DNA of 64,000 nucleotides from Strobilurus pachycystidiatus (lineage: Eukaryota > Basidiomycota > Agaricomycetes > Agaricales > Physalacriaceae). Where the stretch lies: contig JAHLMK010000011.1 of assembly GCA_019915135.1 (NCBI GenBank), positions 434,001 to 498,000 of the forward strand, read 5' to 3'. The notes beneath the pieces were generated by a model. The model made no database searches and was not told where the DNA came from. It saw only the letters and a list, made by a program, of their open reading frames with translations. Both the position numbers and the translations under genes were made by a program. Below are positions 1-13,603 of this stretch, one piece after another. Each line of letters starts with the position of its first letter. Positions within the stretch are counted from its first letter, which is position 1.

Positions 1-113
1 ACAGGTTTAATTACTTCTCGCTGTCCGAATCGGGCATATCGAGGCTAAGAGTGTTGACTCCGAAGGTTCACCTGTGTGTCTGCTACTTACTACGTTGCTG
101 CTCGTCGTATCAG

Positions 114-2955
114 ATGGCGACCTCAGTGCGCCACAGCGTCGACTACTACGCACGGAGCGTGTCCTCCATCGCAGCATCAACGAGCTCGCCGTCAACCGCC
201 GACGCCAGTCCGCGCCTGGACTCAGTGTCCAGCTTCTCAACGGCAACATCGACGTCGACCAACCGCCACGCGCGCGCCCCACGACGCAGCTTGAGCCTGC
301 TGGGCAAGCTTCCCAAAGATGTCAGTGCTTGCTGATCCTGGGCCCAATATATCGATGTGCCTAACACGTGTTGGACATGGCGTTCTAGTTTTCCGCACTG
401 CTGCGTTCACACAACCCGACCAGGAGGAACAGTGTGACCATCTGCCAGGTCGGAACCGTCCCCCGCGTCGCCTGACACGTCCCGCTCACGTCTTGCCCAG
501 ACCGACCCAGCTGCCAAAGTCCTGCTGGCGGACTATGCCGACGTGCACCCGTACGACCCCTCCATCACTGCCAAAGACATGTATGCCCGCAAGGACGACG
601 ACAGACCCGCGCGCAAGTCAAAACCGGAAAATAGAGTGCGCTCGTGCCCAGCCTCTCTCGCCCCGTCGCTGACGTCGCTGCCAGTTTTACAGCTTCCTAA
701 CGCGCTCACGATCCCGCTCTCGCACAAAACATGACTCGTCTCTCGACCACCACGACTCTGGATTTCCACAACTCGGCCACGACTTTCCCCACACAAGCTC
801 CCATTCCCGCCAGTCTAGCTCTTCGAGACAGACGGACAAGAGCCCGAGCAGACCCACTCAATCCCGTCCGCTTTCTACTACGACCACTGCCACGAACACC
901 ACTATCATGCCTCCCACGCCCAAGGCGCGACGCACCGCTGGTCCCCTCACAACCACCCCCGAGATTACCCCGTACCCTAACGAAAACCTGTCACGACCGC
1001 CCTCGCCGAAAGCGCCATCCGCCACCCGCAAGAAATTGCACAATCTGTTCGGCATCCCTCTGACGAGTTCAAGGAAGTCGAGCTCCCGGAAATCCTCCAT
1101 CAGCAGCAGCACACGCCCAAATACTCCCGATCCACATGCTGCGTCCAATCCTCCCCCTCTCCCTGATACCTGCTCAGGCCACGACCCATTACCTTCTTCA
1201 CCTCGCAAGTCCCTTGCACCTCCGCCTTTGGACACCAGTCGCGCACAGAGCCCATCTCTGACTGCTCGGTCGAGACAAAGGACTTTTGATTCGTTGGAGT
1301 CATCAACATCTACATCCGCTTCCACGTCCTCGCGACGAGAACATGCCCTTAAATCACAGAAGCTGTTCCTCGGTAAGTCCTTATCGCCCGTGGTTAATTT
1401 GGTAAATGCCTAAATGGGCACATAACTTAGCTCGCATACCTGTAACGCCCTCGACATCTTCCCATTCGGACGACCGTTCCAGCATGTCGACGCCACTAGT
1501 AGTCTCCGGTCCGACCAAACACAGACGGACGCATACCAGCCAATCCGATTCGTTACCATCAACGCCAATTACTCCGACGACACCAATGCAGCGGAATACC
1601 GCCACACCGCAACCTCGCCACACTGATGGCAACAGTGGGATACCAAGAATATCACATACCCCTGCGACCCCCCAGCGAGCCGAGACTAATCTTCCCCGAC
1701 TTGGTCAAAGAAAGGATTCTCTCGAATCATCGCGTCGGCCCCGAGAGATGTCTATTGTCGACGAGGAGCATTCAATTCTAGACGAAGTGGCGGACAAGGG
1801 AAAGTCGAGGGATACCTCACGACAAGGTTACCAATCGGTTATCAGCAAGATGAAGTCGGCAAACGTGCGTTCGACCCGGCACGGTTCCTTTGACTTCGAG
1901 CGTCCGGGGTGGGGAAGTATCGCCCGGAGTACAAGCGGGCATTCGACGAGTACGGCCAACACCATACCCAAGGGCAGCGGGGATAATTTGACCACCCGAA
2001 GTGGCGATTCGGGCCACGGGAAACGGAAGGAGATCCCGGCGCCCGACGCTTTGAGGCGGAGAGGCTCCCAGCGAACCGCCCCATCTCCAATACCGCCATT
2101 AGAGCCTAATCATACTGGTGCATCGTCGTCCACGACGCATTCTAGGTCAACTACTGGCAATGGCCTGACCGCTAGCTTGGGTCGGAATACCGGGAAGCGG
2201 ATGCTCGGCGGCGGTGTAGCCAAGCTGGTTGGGATCCCGCATGGACCATTCTCCTTCGAACCGCCTGTACCATCGCCGACCGTCAGTACAAGTACCCATG
2301 CCAGCGGAGTCAGTGATCATGAGAGGGAGTTGAGAGAGGCAGAGGAACGAGAGAAGGTGGAGAGGAGACGAAAGCGGAGGGAAATTATGAGGGAAGAAGC
2401 GGCGGTGCGGGAGAAGGACGCCTGGCGGTCCTCGCACCAGGCTGACTTCCACCCATCGGCAGCTCCGACCAGCCTTGGATTCCGTTCAGCTACGAAGGGC
2501 CGGTCGCTGGACCTGGGGCTGGGGTTGTCCTGGGCGCCGAACAAAGTTCGACAAGATGCACTCATGCCATCAAGCATGTTTCCTCTCGATAAGCGGAGCT
2601 TGAGCGCGTCGTCGCGGATTGGCTTGAGAAAGAACTGGACGGAGGAAGACGCAGAGGCTGACCTGTCGAAGCTCGGCAAAGGTATCGCTGAGAAGTTCAG
2701 AATTGCGTTAGACGCCGAAGGATATGCTACTTTCAAGCAGTGTCAGTCGCCCTCTCCCCACTCTCCTCTAACAATGGAACTGACGAGGTCTTGACAGATG
2801 TCCATCGCTTCGATGCGCAGGAGATTCCCATCGACGGGCCGGATGGCATAATTGAGCGAGCAAGGCGATTACTGGACCGGAGCTCTAACCTGACGGAAGA
2901 CCAGAAAAGCCGCCTCACCGACAATCTCGTCAAGATCATTCTTCAAAACGCCTAA
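114..2955 (+). CDS. Disordered Ser/Pro-rich fungal protein of unknown function
   Basis: Six-exon model of 852 residues: 114-320, 389-448, 501-635, 685-1372, 1431-2741, 2798-2955. All junctions are GT-AG and keep frame. The protein is mostly low-complexity Ser/Thr/Pro/Arg sequence. Around residues 205-245 it has a basic segment beginning RKKLHNLFGIPL, followed by SSRK repeats. A charged helix rich in Glu/Arg/Lys lies near residues 640-680. The folded-looking part is the C-terminal ~110 residues, starting at KNWTEEDAEADLSKL and ending KSRLTDNLVKIILQNA. The frame is open upstream of the chosen ATG, so a further 5' exon outside the window is possible. I do not recognise a named domain; it looks like a conserved basidiomycete hypothetical protein, perhaps a scaffold. 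Function unknown. Confidence 0.75.
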
Positions 2956-3663
2956 CTATCACGTCTTCCGGTATTCTTTATGCTATATTTCATGTTCCTT
3001 CACATTCGTCATTCCATTATACTTACGCCACATTTATTCTGTATCTTGCATGCATCTCTACCTGTACCATCTACACGCCACCGTTTTATCATGCTTTTGA
3101 TCTTTTAATGAGCCTTGGTCCTACGTACTGCTTTGTGATTTGTTGTTGACGCATGCTACCTATTGATTAATGGATTCCGGGTCTTTGAGTTGGGTGGGCT
3201 GATGGCACCCATTTTTGTCTTTCAATCATGTCCCAACGTCAAATATTGATAATAACGCACTGTCCCACTTGGAACAGCCGGGAACTCATAGAAAGGTGAA
3301 AAGTATGTGAATGGGTGAGCAGTCGTGGGAATGATTCACAGATTTGGCAAGCGGCGCACCGCCCTTACGGCACGCCTCTCTCCTCTCCTCGATTACATGG
3401 CAGCTTCACTTATCTCCAGTGGTTCCGCGGTGCCCAGTTGGATCTCCTCTGAGAGCCCGTAACTGGCATAGGGATTTCCGCAACCAACGATGCCCGTCAA
3501 GGCTATAGAGTAATAAGCGCCCAGCTGTCGAAATGGGTTGTGAATGAGGCAAAACGATGTGAGGTCCGCTTCTTTCTTCTTTCAGCATGAACTGACGCCG
3601 AGTGCTGCTGTAAAGCTCATCGATCTTCCTCTGTCTTCCCCCCATCGTCGTTGACAGCCAGCC
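2956..3663. other. Intergenic: 3' end of first gene and promoter of the giant gene
   Basis: No coding signal was found on either strand. The left part is T-rich and probably holds the 3' UTR of the upstream gene. The right part, before the ATG at 3664, should hold the promoter of the DUF3638 gene. An antisense open frame reaching back from 3972 is a shadow of that gene's first exon. Confidence 0.6.
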
Positions 3664-6600
3664 ATGGACGATCCAGACCTCGACTATATCGTCAACCATG
3701 TTTTCATGCCATTGAAGCTCCCACAACACGACGAACAGGAAGAGGACGACTTCCAGAAAGATCACTCGCTGGCACAGCTTGTCGTTGAGTGCGCCGAGGC
3801 GTATCAAATAGCAGCCCATGAAGCGACTGACGGCAAGCCGCCATCCTCCTCTTGGCCAGCCATCCTTCGCATGCTGCAAGGCATAGAAGAGGTCCATGGC
3901 TCTCATAGCTATACAGCCGAACACATTGCTCAAAGGCTTGTGATGATGCAACCTGGCGGTACGTGTTTTCATTCGCGGTGCCCACTCGGTTTGAATATTC
4001 CTTCAGATGTCACTGCTATCCTCGTTCGCAAGCAGAATGCCGGTCTGCTGGTCCGCCTTCTGGATAAGCAGGCTGTCTTTGAAGTCTTTGAGGTTAGCGC
4101 CTCCAATGCCGCCGTCATGAGCTGCGAGAAGAAACTTGCCTGGTCATTCCCTGGTCCTTCCACATCCATACCGAAATCAGTCTTTGACAACGCGCACTTT
4201 CGTGATGAACTTTCCTCTTACATTGCTCAGATGAACCGGGACACTTTGCCTGGGTCGGCTCCTCACAGCAGGAAGGCGGGGTCATCTAGTGTCGAGATAC
4301 GCGACACTGCACACCCTCGCTACATCAGCGATCTCCTACTCGTCATCCTGGCTGCTACTGGTGGAACAGACAACACCATTTGTGATCCAGCTCGCTGCGT
4401 CGAAAAACGCATTGCCGATGATGTCCTGTGGCATAATGCTTACGCCCCGTGGAGACGATCCTCCCTGTGGTTGGTTATACGGGTCGCTCTACAGACAACG
4501 TTAGAGCATCGCTGGGAGTACAAGGCATTCATAGCGTATATGATGTCGTCCCTTGCCGTAAAGGTCGCCGAGTGTCGCCACTTCGACCCATCTACACTCG
4601 ACTGCATGCGCAAGAAACTCGCTCGACGTGCTCAAAAACTTGACGTTCTCGAGAAGAACGTACCCACCTTTGTCCTCGAGAAGGTTCGCTCGGCGTGTTG
4701 CGCACTTCACGCTGAGCTCGCTCGTCGCTGGAGTCGTGTACAAGCGGAGGACCTTCCCAAGTACAACGAACCTTGGGCGCCTGAGACGCTAGACGTTGCC
4801 GCTGACACTAAATTGGGGCTCAAGCACGCCACCCCATACATTGTCAGCGCTCTCAAGGCTCCAGATTCTTTGCCGTCTTCCTCATTCTTCTCTCCCGCCC
4901 ATCCTGCACGTCTGCGTTCCCGCTCCATTGACTATATCATCGGGAACCAATCAATCAAGTCTTTTGTTGTTGGCGCCGATACCTTGGTCTGTCTCGCCGA
5001 TTTCGAAAACATGGTCCGAGATGACCTCTCATCGTGGACGTCCCGCCACCTGGACGACTCACAAGCAGTCCCTAACCTCGGGTGTTTAATCAAGGACTAC
5101 TATGGTGTGGCCAATCCGTGCTACAACAACAACGCAGAGCAGCAATCGCTCATGATTCTCACCATCCTTGACCTCTGGGTGGCTCAGGACAAAGTTGCCG
5201 TCAAACAGTATCCTCTTCTTGCTGGAATTCCTCCAGAAGTGCCTCTGTCTCTTCTTGAGCCGCTGCTCGTTCGCCGTCCATCAGAACTCCAGCGGATCGT
5301 CGCACTTGCGAAATATTTGGGAAGAAGATGGGATGCCGGTGAAGGGCCTTCGGTATTCAGCCCTCCATCGTGCGCAAGCATAGCGAATCTGGGATACGAC
5401 TGTGACCCGGCTTTCCAGTCGCGAAGACGGGACTTGGAAAATTTAGCGCGTACTCGTCGTCAAACCAAGGAGGCCGAGCTCGAGGCTAAAAATCAAGAGT
5501 ATGATAGGCTGAGGAGACAATTTGATCTCACACCTCACAACACCGACTGTGGCTACTGCTGGTATACGTACTGTGAGAAGTGCTCCATTCAGGTATGCAG
5601 TCGGTTTGGCAATATATATGTTTTCACATACTGATCTCATCATTAGAAACAAATGAGTAATATGTCTATCGACATCTACGAGTGGCCACTTCCGCCCGAC
5701 GAGCTCATGATCAAGACCGTGGTATTCGAGCTCTATTGTCCCCGTACATTTGCCGTCTGGCGCGAGACGACTTACTACCTTCTTCACGATGTTTTCACGT
5801 CACGTACTGAAGACGATCAGCAAGTCAACGATCAGCTCTGTCCGTACATGGGCTCTCATACCAACGACGTGGGCTCTGCAAACCGCATCACTCTTGGGTC
5901 CACTACCAAATCTTGGCTGCGTACACACTACAATCCCCAGTCCATCCCTAGTACGACCGACAAGGTCTGCAAGCCGCATGGCCTGACCTGGGTGCTCTAC
6001 GACAGTGACAATTCTCTCATCATTGGCCGGCACAACTCCCCTCATGCAGCCAATGTTTGTGATCGGTGCACTCTCGAGCTCCCGCGCAAGGAGCCATATT
6101 GCAATCTGCAGTGGGCCATTGACAGCACAATGCACACTGAAAACAGAGTGTTGGCACAGCAGCATACCTGTCACCGTGACCTGAGTCTCCACGAGTTTGT
6201 GACGTTCGCATCTCTGCGAGCTGGTGGATGTGTTCAGTGGATGAATGTTGCGAGGGCCTTTGTTACGCGCTCGCTCTCTTTTCGCTCTCAAGCTGTTCAC
6301 GTCCTCGAGTCGCAGGCGGTCCAGCAATATGGTATGATGTCGGAGAGTGCTGCAGCCTTGTGGCATCTTGAACTGGAGTCTCCCGAGTTCTGTCAGTGGA
6401 TACTTTCGGCGATGGATCGCCTTCTTGCATCGTTCAAAGAGAACTGGCAAGAAGTCGTCTCTGTCAAGACGGTCGTCCTTGTCGTTGCCAGAATGCTTGC
6501 CTCATTTGGTGATGACAGGGTGCATGCTGTACAGGCGCGCAAGATTCTCATACAGGCCCGCGAGATCACGGATCGTTGGCTTGGTACTATGCTGGAGGGC

Positions 6601-9600
6601 TTGGAAAGGACAGCGCAGGAGCACATAGAATCTGCTAAGAGTAACATCAGAGAGGTCGCCGCTACCTGTGCCCTCACCTTCGATATCGATGATCCCGACC
6701 TGTCGGCTGACAATCTAACCATCCTCTTGCACTCGTTCCTCGTTCTCAGAGACAATCGGGAGGCCCAGCGCGATCGCTCGTCTTCCTCCACCATGCGGAT
6801 CCTGTTGGATCGTGTTGAGCGAATGTTCCACACTTTGGAGTTGCGTATCTCGGAATCCGTCATCTTGGATCCAAGGGGTTTAGACCTTGCCACGAAACGG
6901 ATTTGGCATGCTTACAAGCGTGGCTCGCCGTGGATACCTATGGGCGCCCAAAATGATCGGTGGATGATGTGCCAAACGTCAATGTCACAGTATGTCCAGG
7001 TCAACCTTCTGGATGGTACACTCCTCGTCGACGGAAAGCCTATCGGTAACCTGCCTAGTCAAATCACAGAGCATGAAACGTATTCTCGGTTATTTGGAAA
7101 GGTCAGTGACATGTTACTTGAATGTAATGCTTCCAATGGCTGACATGAAGATTCGCAGGCTGTCCTACGGGCTGTCCCGGCCGGTGAGGCTGGATTCGAG
7201 TATAAGACTGTGAAGAATGTTTCTGGCCACCAAGTAAGTTTCTTTAATCTTGCACACACAGTGGGCAGTCTCCTCATGAGTATGTAGGTCTTCTTCGCCA
7301 TCAAAAATAAGGACTTGGTGGTGCAAGCTCGGTTGGCATCGTCAGATCGCCGAGAAAGATACATTCCCCATACTGTGTTCAGTGGCGATCTACCTTACCC
7401 TCTCGTCGAGCTTGTTCATTGGCTCGACCTAGAGACCAAACAGATTGAGCTACGCCCTAAGGACGCTCTCTGGTCGTCGTCGAGTAAGAAATGGACCCTA
7501 AACTTTCCTGAGCGGACCATGTTCAATCGCGAGCAACATTGTCTGCTTGATATACATTCTCGGTCTGTTAGCATGATTAGGCAACGCCTCGAACCTGTCG
7601 AGAGCTCACAGTTCCTCGTCATGACGACACGCAATTCTGTCATCGACGTTCAACTTCCCCGCCTTCAACTTCACTTCCGAACCTCTGTGTCTGCGTCGGA
7701 ACCCCTGCATTGCGTGACATTCTCCAAATGTTCCGTTGACGAACGTTCAGAGATCCGTACTGTAATAGGCCTCAAGTCGAAGCTTGTTCTTCGGGAACAA
7801 TCTGTGGATGATACTCTTGCCAAACGTCGTCTTATAATACCGTACGGTCGGCTCACATCCAAAGTCGTCAATGACCATGTTGTCGTCACTCTGAACAAAG
7901 CTCCAACATCCTGCGCCTTTGTCGAATACGCCGAGTATGCTGTGAAGGAGCCACTCGGGATGCTATCCGGACTAAACCTTCGTTCGCACCTCTTCCGAGC
8001 TTTAGTTCATGCTATCACAAGCTACCCTCTACCTGATCCACTTACAGGGCATACTGGGGTTGAAGAGGCGCTGAACACACTCGGTTCTGCCTTATGCACT
8101 TCTTTCCACCGCCTTGACTCTGACGAGGAGAAGTTACTGCGGGAAATATCCATGCTGACTCCCAGGCGCAGATTCTATCCGAAGGGCATGGCAACGATGC
8201 AAACCATTGACTGGTCAGAAACTCTGCCAATCCACTCCCAACTCACTATCTTCCACATTCTTGTCCGACGTATCATGTTGTCTCACAACAAGATGGTGAA
8301 GCTCTTTCACCCCGAGCAACGGGCCTTATCTCTTGATGAGGCAGCGCCGGAGAAATTGTTCCAGCGGGCCGCTGCCCGCGAAAATCTCTATGCTTTGGTC
8401 AATCTTCAGTCCATGCCACCCGAAACAAGGTTGGCTCTAAGTTTGGCTGTTTTGTTGCGCATTTACTCATCTAGTCGTTCTTCTCATTAGACTATGTGCT
8501 GTTGATACTTCTCATCCCAGCCGTGTTGCGGAAAGCCGAGGCGACCAAGATGGTTGTCACTATCTGACGGCTCTCATGACGTTCACTCTAAGCGCGTCTC
8601 GATTTCCTCTCCAACAGCGAGACATGAGTCTCTACCAGATATTCCGAGATTGGGGAACTCTTCAGCTGCAGAACATATCCGAGAGTGTCCTGCATTATGA
8701 CTCGGAATGGCTTGCAAAGGCTGATTTCAATGTTTGTTGGGCCGACTTGTATCGGTCTTGCACAAACCGTGCATCATCGATAGACGAACAACGACGATTC
8801 AGCCTGTTGTTCAGCCTCTCAGCATTCGCCTTCGAGCATCAACTGAAGTCTGACGCTCGCCTTCTTCCGTATCTTGTCCTCATGACTCGTCACTCGCGTC
8901 GCTTCAGTTTTCCCGCATTGCCCCCTCATGCATCGTTCGACTTAACGGTTGGACTATCTCCATCGGCTGATGAGGTCGAATCACTAATTACTGACCATGT
9001 GCGCCCTGTCAAGCAAACGCGCTCCCAAGACTTGGAGGCTCGAGAAGGGGAAACTCGGCGGTCCTTAAAATCTCGTCGCGCTAATCACCATTCTCAAGAG
9101 GTTGACTCTTTGAAGCCGCCATTTCTTCAGCATCTTCTATCCCACTGGAACCCTTCTGTGTGGCCAACAAGCCTACCGCCGCTACGAGGCTCCAAGTATT
9201 CCGAGTACTTTGACCGTCAGGCCATCCTCGACGGTGTGTGCAGATTATTCCAGAAGTGCCGTGCCAACGTCGAGTTGCATGGTTATGCGGACCACGTGGA
9301 TTCTATTCTACGTGGTGTGTGGGACCTGCCGTCCCCTGCTCTCTCCCTCCGTCATTTGCACAATCGTGCAGATGTTGAGATATCCCACCATGCATCGGTC
9401 ACCCCGAACCTGGCGTCTATTCTGTGCAATCGCCCTGCTCCTAGTGCTTCCAGGCTTGATCATTCTAGCCCTAGCATGACGTTGAGCGGGTCCGATTTCT
9501 TCGTGAAGAATGAACACCTCGAAACCAAGAAGACTGACGCATCTGTTCTTCGCGACATTTTGAACCGCGTAGGAAGCATTCAACGGCCCCTTCACAAGCT

Positions 9601-12600
9601 GTATGCAAAGAAGATGCTAGACAGCTTGGATCTTCTTATCGGGACTTCCTCGACAGCATTTTCCTCAGGATCGGATTTGAACGACCTACAATCGCATGTG
9701 GCAAACAACCTCACACGCTGCTCTGAAGCTTTTTGCGATATCAGTGCTGTTCTTTCGCGTACACTTCGTCCCGATTCTATTGTCGATGATATCCTGGACA
9801 ACGGTGGTCTGTGGCCCAGTTCGAATACAAGGGCGTTGTTACACCAGATGACACAATCAATGTGGGCCGAAATCGACGATGATTGGAGAAAAGCTCTTGC
9901 GATCTTCTCGTGCGCTCTTCTCCACTGGCAACAAGCTGTGCGATTGGTCGACCTTCTGGGCACGGCGCGTATGTTCGAGTTGCGACGAGAATCGGACAAT
10001 TGTGGACCGATGAACGTGGAACTTGTTCTCGCTCATCCGGACTGGGCTCTCATTCAGGTAGGGATTATCGAATGTCCGTGCTCACTATCACTCACCCCTA
10101 TGAATCTTGTAGATCGAAGGAGACGTCCGCGCCCGGGACATTCAGCTTGCAGTCGCGCAGGAGATGTATTCGCCGCAGTCTGGCAAAAACATCAGTCTTC
10201 AGCTTAACATGGGCGAAGGCAAGTCTTCCGTGATCGCCCCAATGTTGGCGGCATCCCTCTCCAATGGCCTCAGGCTTGTGCGAATGGTTGTGCTCAAGTC
10301 CCTAGCCCCACAGATGTTCCAACTTCTTTGCGAGCGATTGTCTGGTCTCGTCAATCGTCAAGTCTTCTTCCTTCCATTTTCGCGTCAGCTCAAGTTCAGC
10401 GGCAATGAACTCAAACAGATCCGCGAACTCGCCGAGTTCTGCATGTGTACTGGAGGGGTGCTTGTATCACAACCGGAACACATCTTATCTGCACGTCTCC
10501 TTGCCGTTGAAAAGATGATGTCGGGTGGTGGTCACGACGAGGAGACAATGCGGGAAGCCGTACGTTTCGAGCGTCTGCAGCATGACCGTTCCTGTGATAT
10601 CCTCGATGAAAGCGACGAACTGCTGCACCCTCGATATCAACTCATCTACACCATGGGAAGCCAAGCAGCGGTTGAAGGACATCCAATTCGCTGGCTTGTT
10701 TGTCAAGAGGTTCTTGGCCTTGTCGCCCGACATATTCGAAGCATCGATACCTCGGTCATACCGGAGAGTCTCTTTGAAGTACACTCCCCGACGTCGTGGA
10801 GCTTTCCTCACTTCAGGCTACCCATCGATGATGCTCAGTCTCCCATCCTTGCAACGATACTCAAGAAAGTCGTGGCCGATATCATAGATCGATCCTCACT
10901 CACTTCTCTGAACACCGCGCACTTTTCACGGAACATGCTTTCCTGTATACGGCGATTCGTCACATCGAATAGTGAGGCCGAGGCCGAGGCCAACCAGACA
11001 CTCATCGAACAACAGATTGGCCAAGGTGCATCTTTGAATGCATTGCTCCTTTTGCGTGGCCTGTTCGGCTACGGGCTTCTCTCATATGTTATGCGCGAAA
11101 GACGATGGAGGATTGATTACGGTCTTGACACTTCGCGCACTCCTCCCACCCTCCTGGCTGTCCCGTATCGTGCTAAAGATGTGCCGTCTCCGCGGGCCGA
11201 GTTTGGACATCCAGACATCGCAATCCTTTTGACGTGTCTGTCCTATTACTATACCGGCCTGACAATGGAACAGGTCGATGCTTGTTTCTCCCAGCTCTTC
11301 CTCGACAGCAACCCCATAGTCCTCTACGAGAACTGGATTGAAACCATCCCGCTGCATGAACTCATTGGCTTGAGTGACTTTGGGTCAATCAACGTCAATG
11401 ATAGCGAGCAGCACTCTAGAATTGTCGAGCTATTTCACAACTGTCACGCAGTTATTGACTTTTATCTCCGGACAGTCGTCTTCCCGAAGGCGGCGAAGGA
11501 GTTCCCGAAGAAGCTACCAACATCTGCTTGGGACCTCGCCGAAAGAAAGAGAAATGTAACGACTGGCTTCAGCGGCACAAATGACAATGAGTACCTGCTC
11601 CCTACTTCCATCTCCCAAGTCGATCCTGTCCACCAAGGCGCGACCAACGCAATGGTGTTGACCTATCTTCTCCGACGCGAGAATACGAATTACACCTGCA
11701 CGTGTGCAAACCTCTCCGGAAAGAGCATGCCCGGCCAAGACTTCATAGGCCTTCTTGCGAACGAACATCCCGACATTCGCGTGCTCTTGGACATCGGCGC
11801 TCAAATGCTCGACATGGGTAACGAAGATGTGGCGAGAACATGGTTATCGAACCATGCCCTTGCAGAAGCCGCTGTCTTCTTCAACTCTGGAGATGAGCTG
11901 ATGGTAGCCAAGCGAGATGGGACGCTGGAGCTCTTAAAATCATCGCCTTATAGACAGCGACTTCCCAGTTGTATCGTCTATCTTGATGATGCTCATACGC
12001 GTGGAACGGATTTGAAGCTGCCTATCGACTGGAAAGCAGCGGTGACTCTGGGCCGAAAGGTGACGAAGGATCGACTAGTGCAAGGTTAGTATTTCGTGCC
12101 CAATTTCCTTGTACAGGGTGCTCATTCTACAAAATGAATAGGTTGTATGCGAATGCGCCAGCTAGGCCATGGGCAGTCCCTGCACTTTTTCGCTCAGCCT
12201 GACATCGACGCCCTGATCAAGAAGACATGCGACATAAGCACCATCAGCATCGCCGACATCATACAATGGTCGATGCTCGAGACATGTGCCGACATCGAAC
12301 ACCATGGTCAACAATGGGCTCGTCAAGGACCTGATTTCAAGAGACGCAGGGCTTGCCTGGACACATTACCTGCCAACGATTCGGAAGTCCCGAAGGCAAC
12401 TGATATTGAGTCGGTGTGGCTCCAGCGGGAAGCGCGCACTCTCAAGGAAATGTATGGAGCTTCTCCCGAACAAGTGGAAGAGTCCGAGGTTGTCGATAAG
12501 GAGATCCAAGAACGCCTCGAACTTTTGGGTATCTGCCGAGTGTCCTCGCATGACGTTGACGAGGAGCAGGAGCGAGAGGTCGACCACGAGATGGAGGTTG

Positions 12601-13370
12601 AGCGTCAGGTTGACCGGCCGCCACCTCGTTCTGCTGCAGAGCACCAGCTGCATGACGACATTCGGCGCTTTGTGCGTACTGGTCGAATACCACCTTCTTC
12701 GCCGGCATTCTGTTCACCATCCGAAGTCCTTGGTCCCCTTCGGTATAGTTCGACATGTCCACCCCACGTCTTCCATCCTTGCTTCCTTGTGACGCGAGAT
12801 TATGCCGTTACTGTATCCCAGAGCCACTCTGCCGGGAAAGGCAGTACCGAGTTCATGAAAGATACACAATGGCTGCTCTGTGCGTATGGGCCACCTACCG
12901 TTCTCGTAGTCATCAGCCAGTTCGAGGCCAATGAGCTCGTCCCTCTTCTTCGTGGCTTACCGCCGACATCATCTGTAAATTTGCATGTCTACGCACCCCG
13001 CGTCACGCGTAATATGCAGAGTCTCGACAGTCTGGATTCCTACTCAATCCCCGCTCGTCCTGTTGACATTCGCCCAGCCATCCTCCCTCAACTCAGCATC
13101 TTCGCAGCTCAATTGTATCCCGCGAACTTTGTGGACTTCAAAGCGGTATGCGCGTTCCTTGGACTGGTGACGACCGATGATGACAGGGCTGGTGTAGTTT
13201 GTGAGCAGGATGGGTTTGTGAGAGAACCTAAGCAGAGTCTATTCAGAGAGAGCCCGGTTCCATTTGTGCAAGAGTTGGTAGCGACGAGGAGGAAGGGCCA
13301 GGATCATAGTCTGACGCCAATGGGGAAGCTGCTGCGTGGAGTGAAGCTATATGAAGGGGATGTAGAGTAG
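3664..13370 (+). CDS. Giant DUF6606-DUF3638-DUF3645 protein
   Basis: About 3,096 residues in eight exons: 3664-3958, 4007-5592, 5647-7101, 7159-7233, 7288-~8429, 8521-10057, 10113-12084, 12142-13370. The N-terminus (YIVNHVFMPLKLPQ, then QPGDVTAILVRKQNAGLLVR) matches the fungal DUF6606 start. The DUF3638 core starts in exon 7 and carries QLNMGEGKSSVIAPML near residue 2063, which resembles a Walker A loop. About 130 residues later comes DILDESDELL, which resembles a Walker B/DExD box. DUF3645-like sequence (SGTNDNEYLLPTSI) follows, then KDRLVQGCMRMRQLGHGQS. These motifs suggest an SF2/SecA-like ATPase, but that is inference; no biochemical role is established that I know of. The fifth intron is the weak point: donors at 8430 or 8454 both keep frame to the acceptor at 8520. 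The length is normal for this fungal family. Confidence 0.9.
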
Positions 13371-13603
13371 GTTCATTTTTGGTGAGTGCAAAATGTTCGA
13401 ATTCGGTAGTTATGCTGATAGTTGCTCCAGACATTCTTGTACTTCTCTGGATAAAGAGCATCAGTGTTCGCGAAGATTGTTACTACCTAGCTTGTTTCTG
13501 GTATCATGACTGTTCAGTAGATGCTCTAATTATCATTTGACCAAAGTTAATCCGTTGAGAAATCGTGCATTTATATCATAATATACAAAGTACAGACGCC
13601 AAA

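Noticed and set aside
3406..3972. 188-codon minus-strand ORF across the start of the giant gene
   Set aside because: It is antisense to the well-supported DUF6606 exon and has no domain.
13388..13405. GTTCGAATTC, resembling a tRNA B box
   Set aside because: No A box or cloverleaf can be drawn around it; no tRNA gene was found anywhere in the window.
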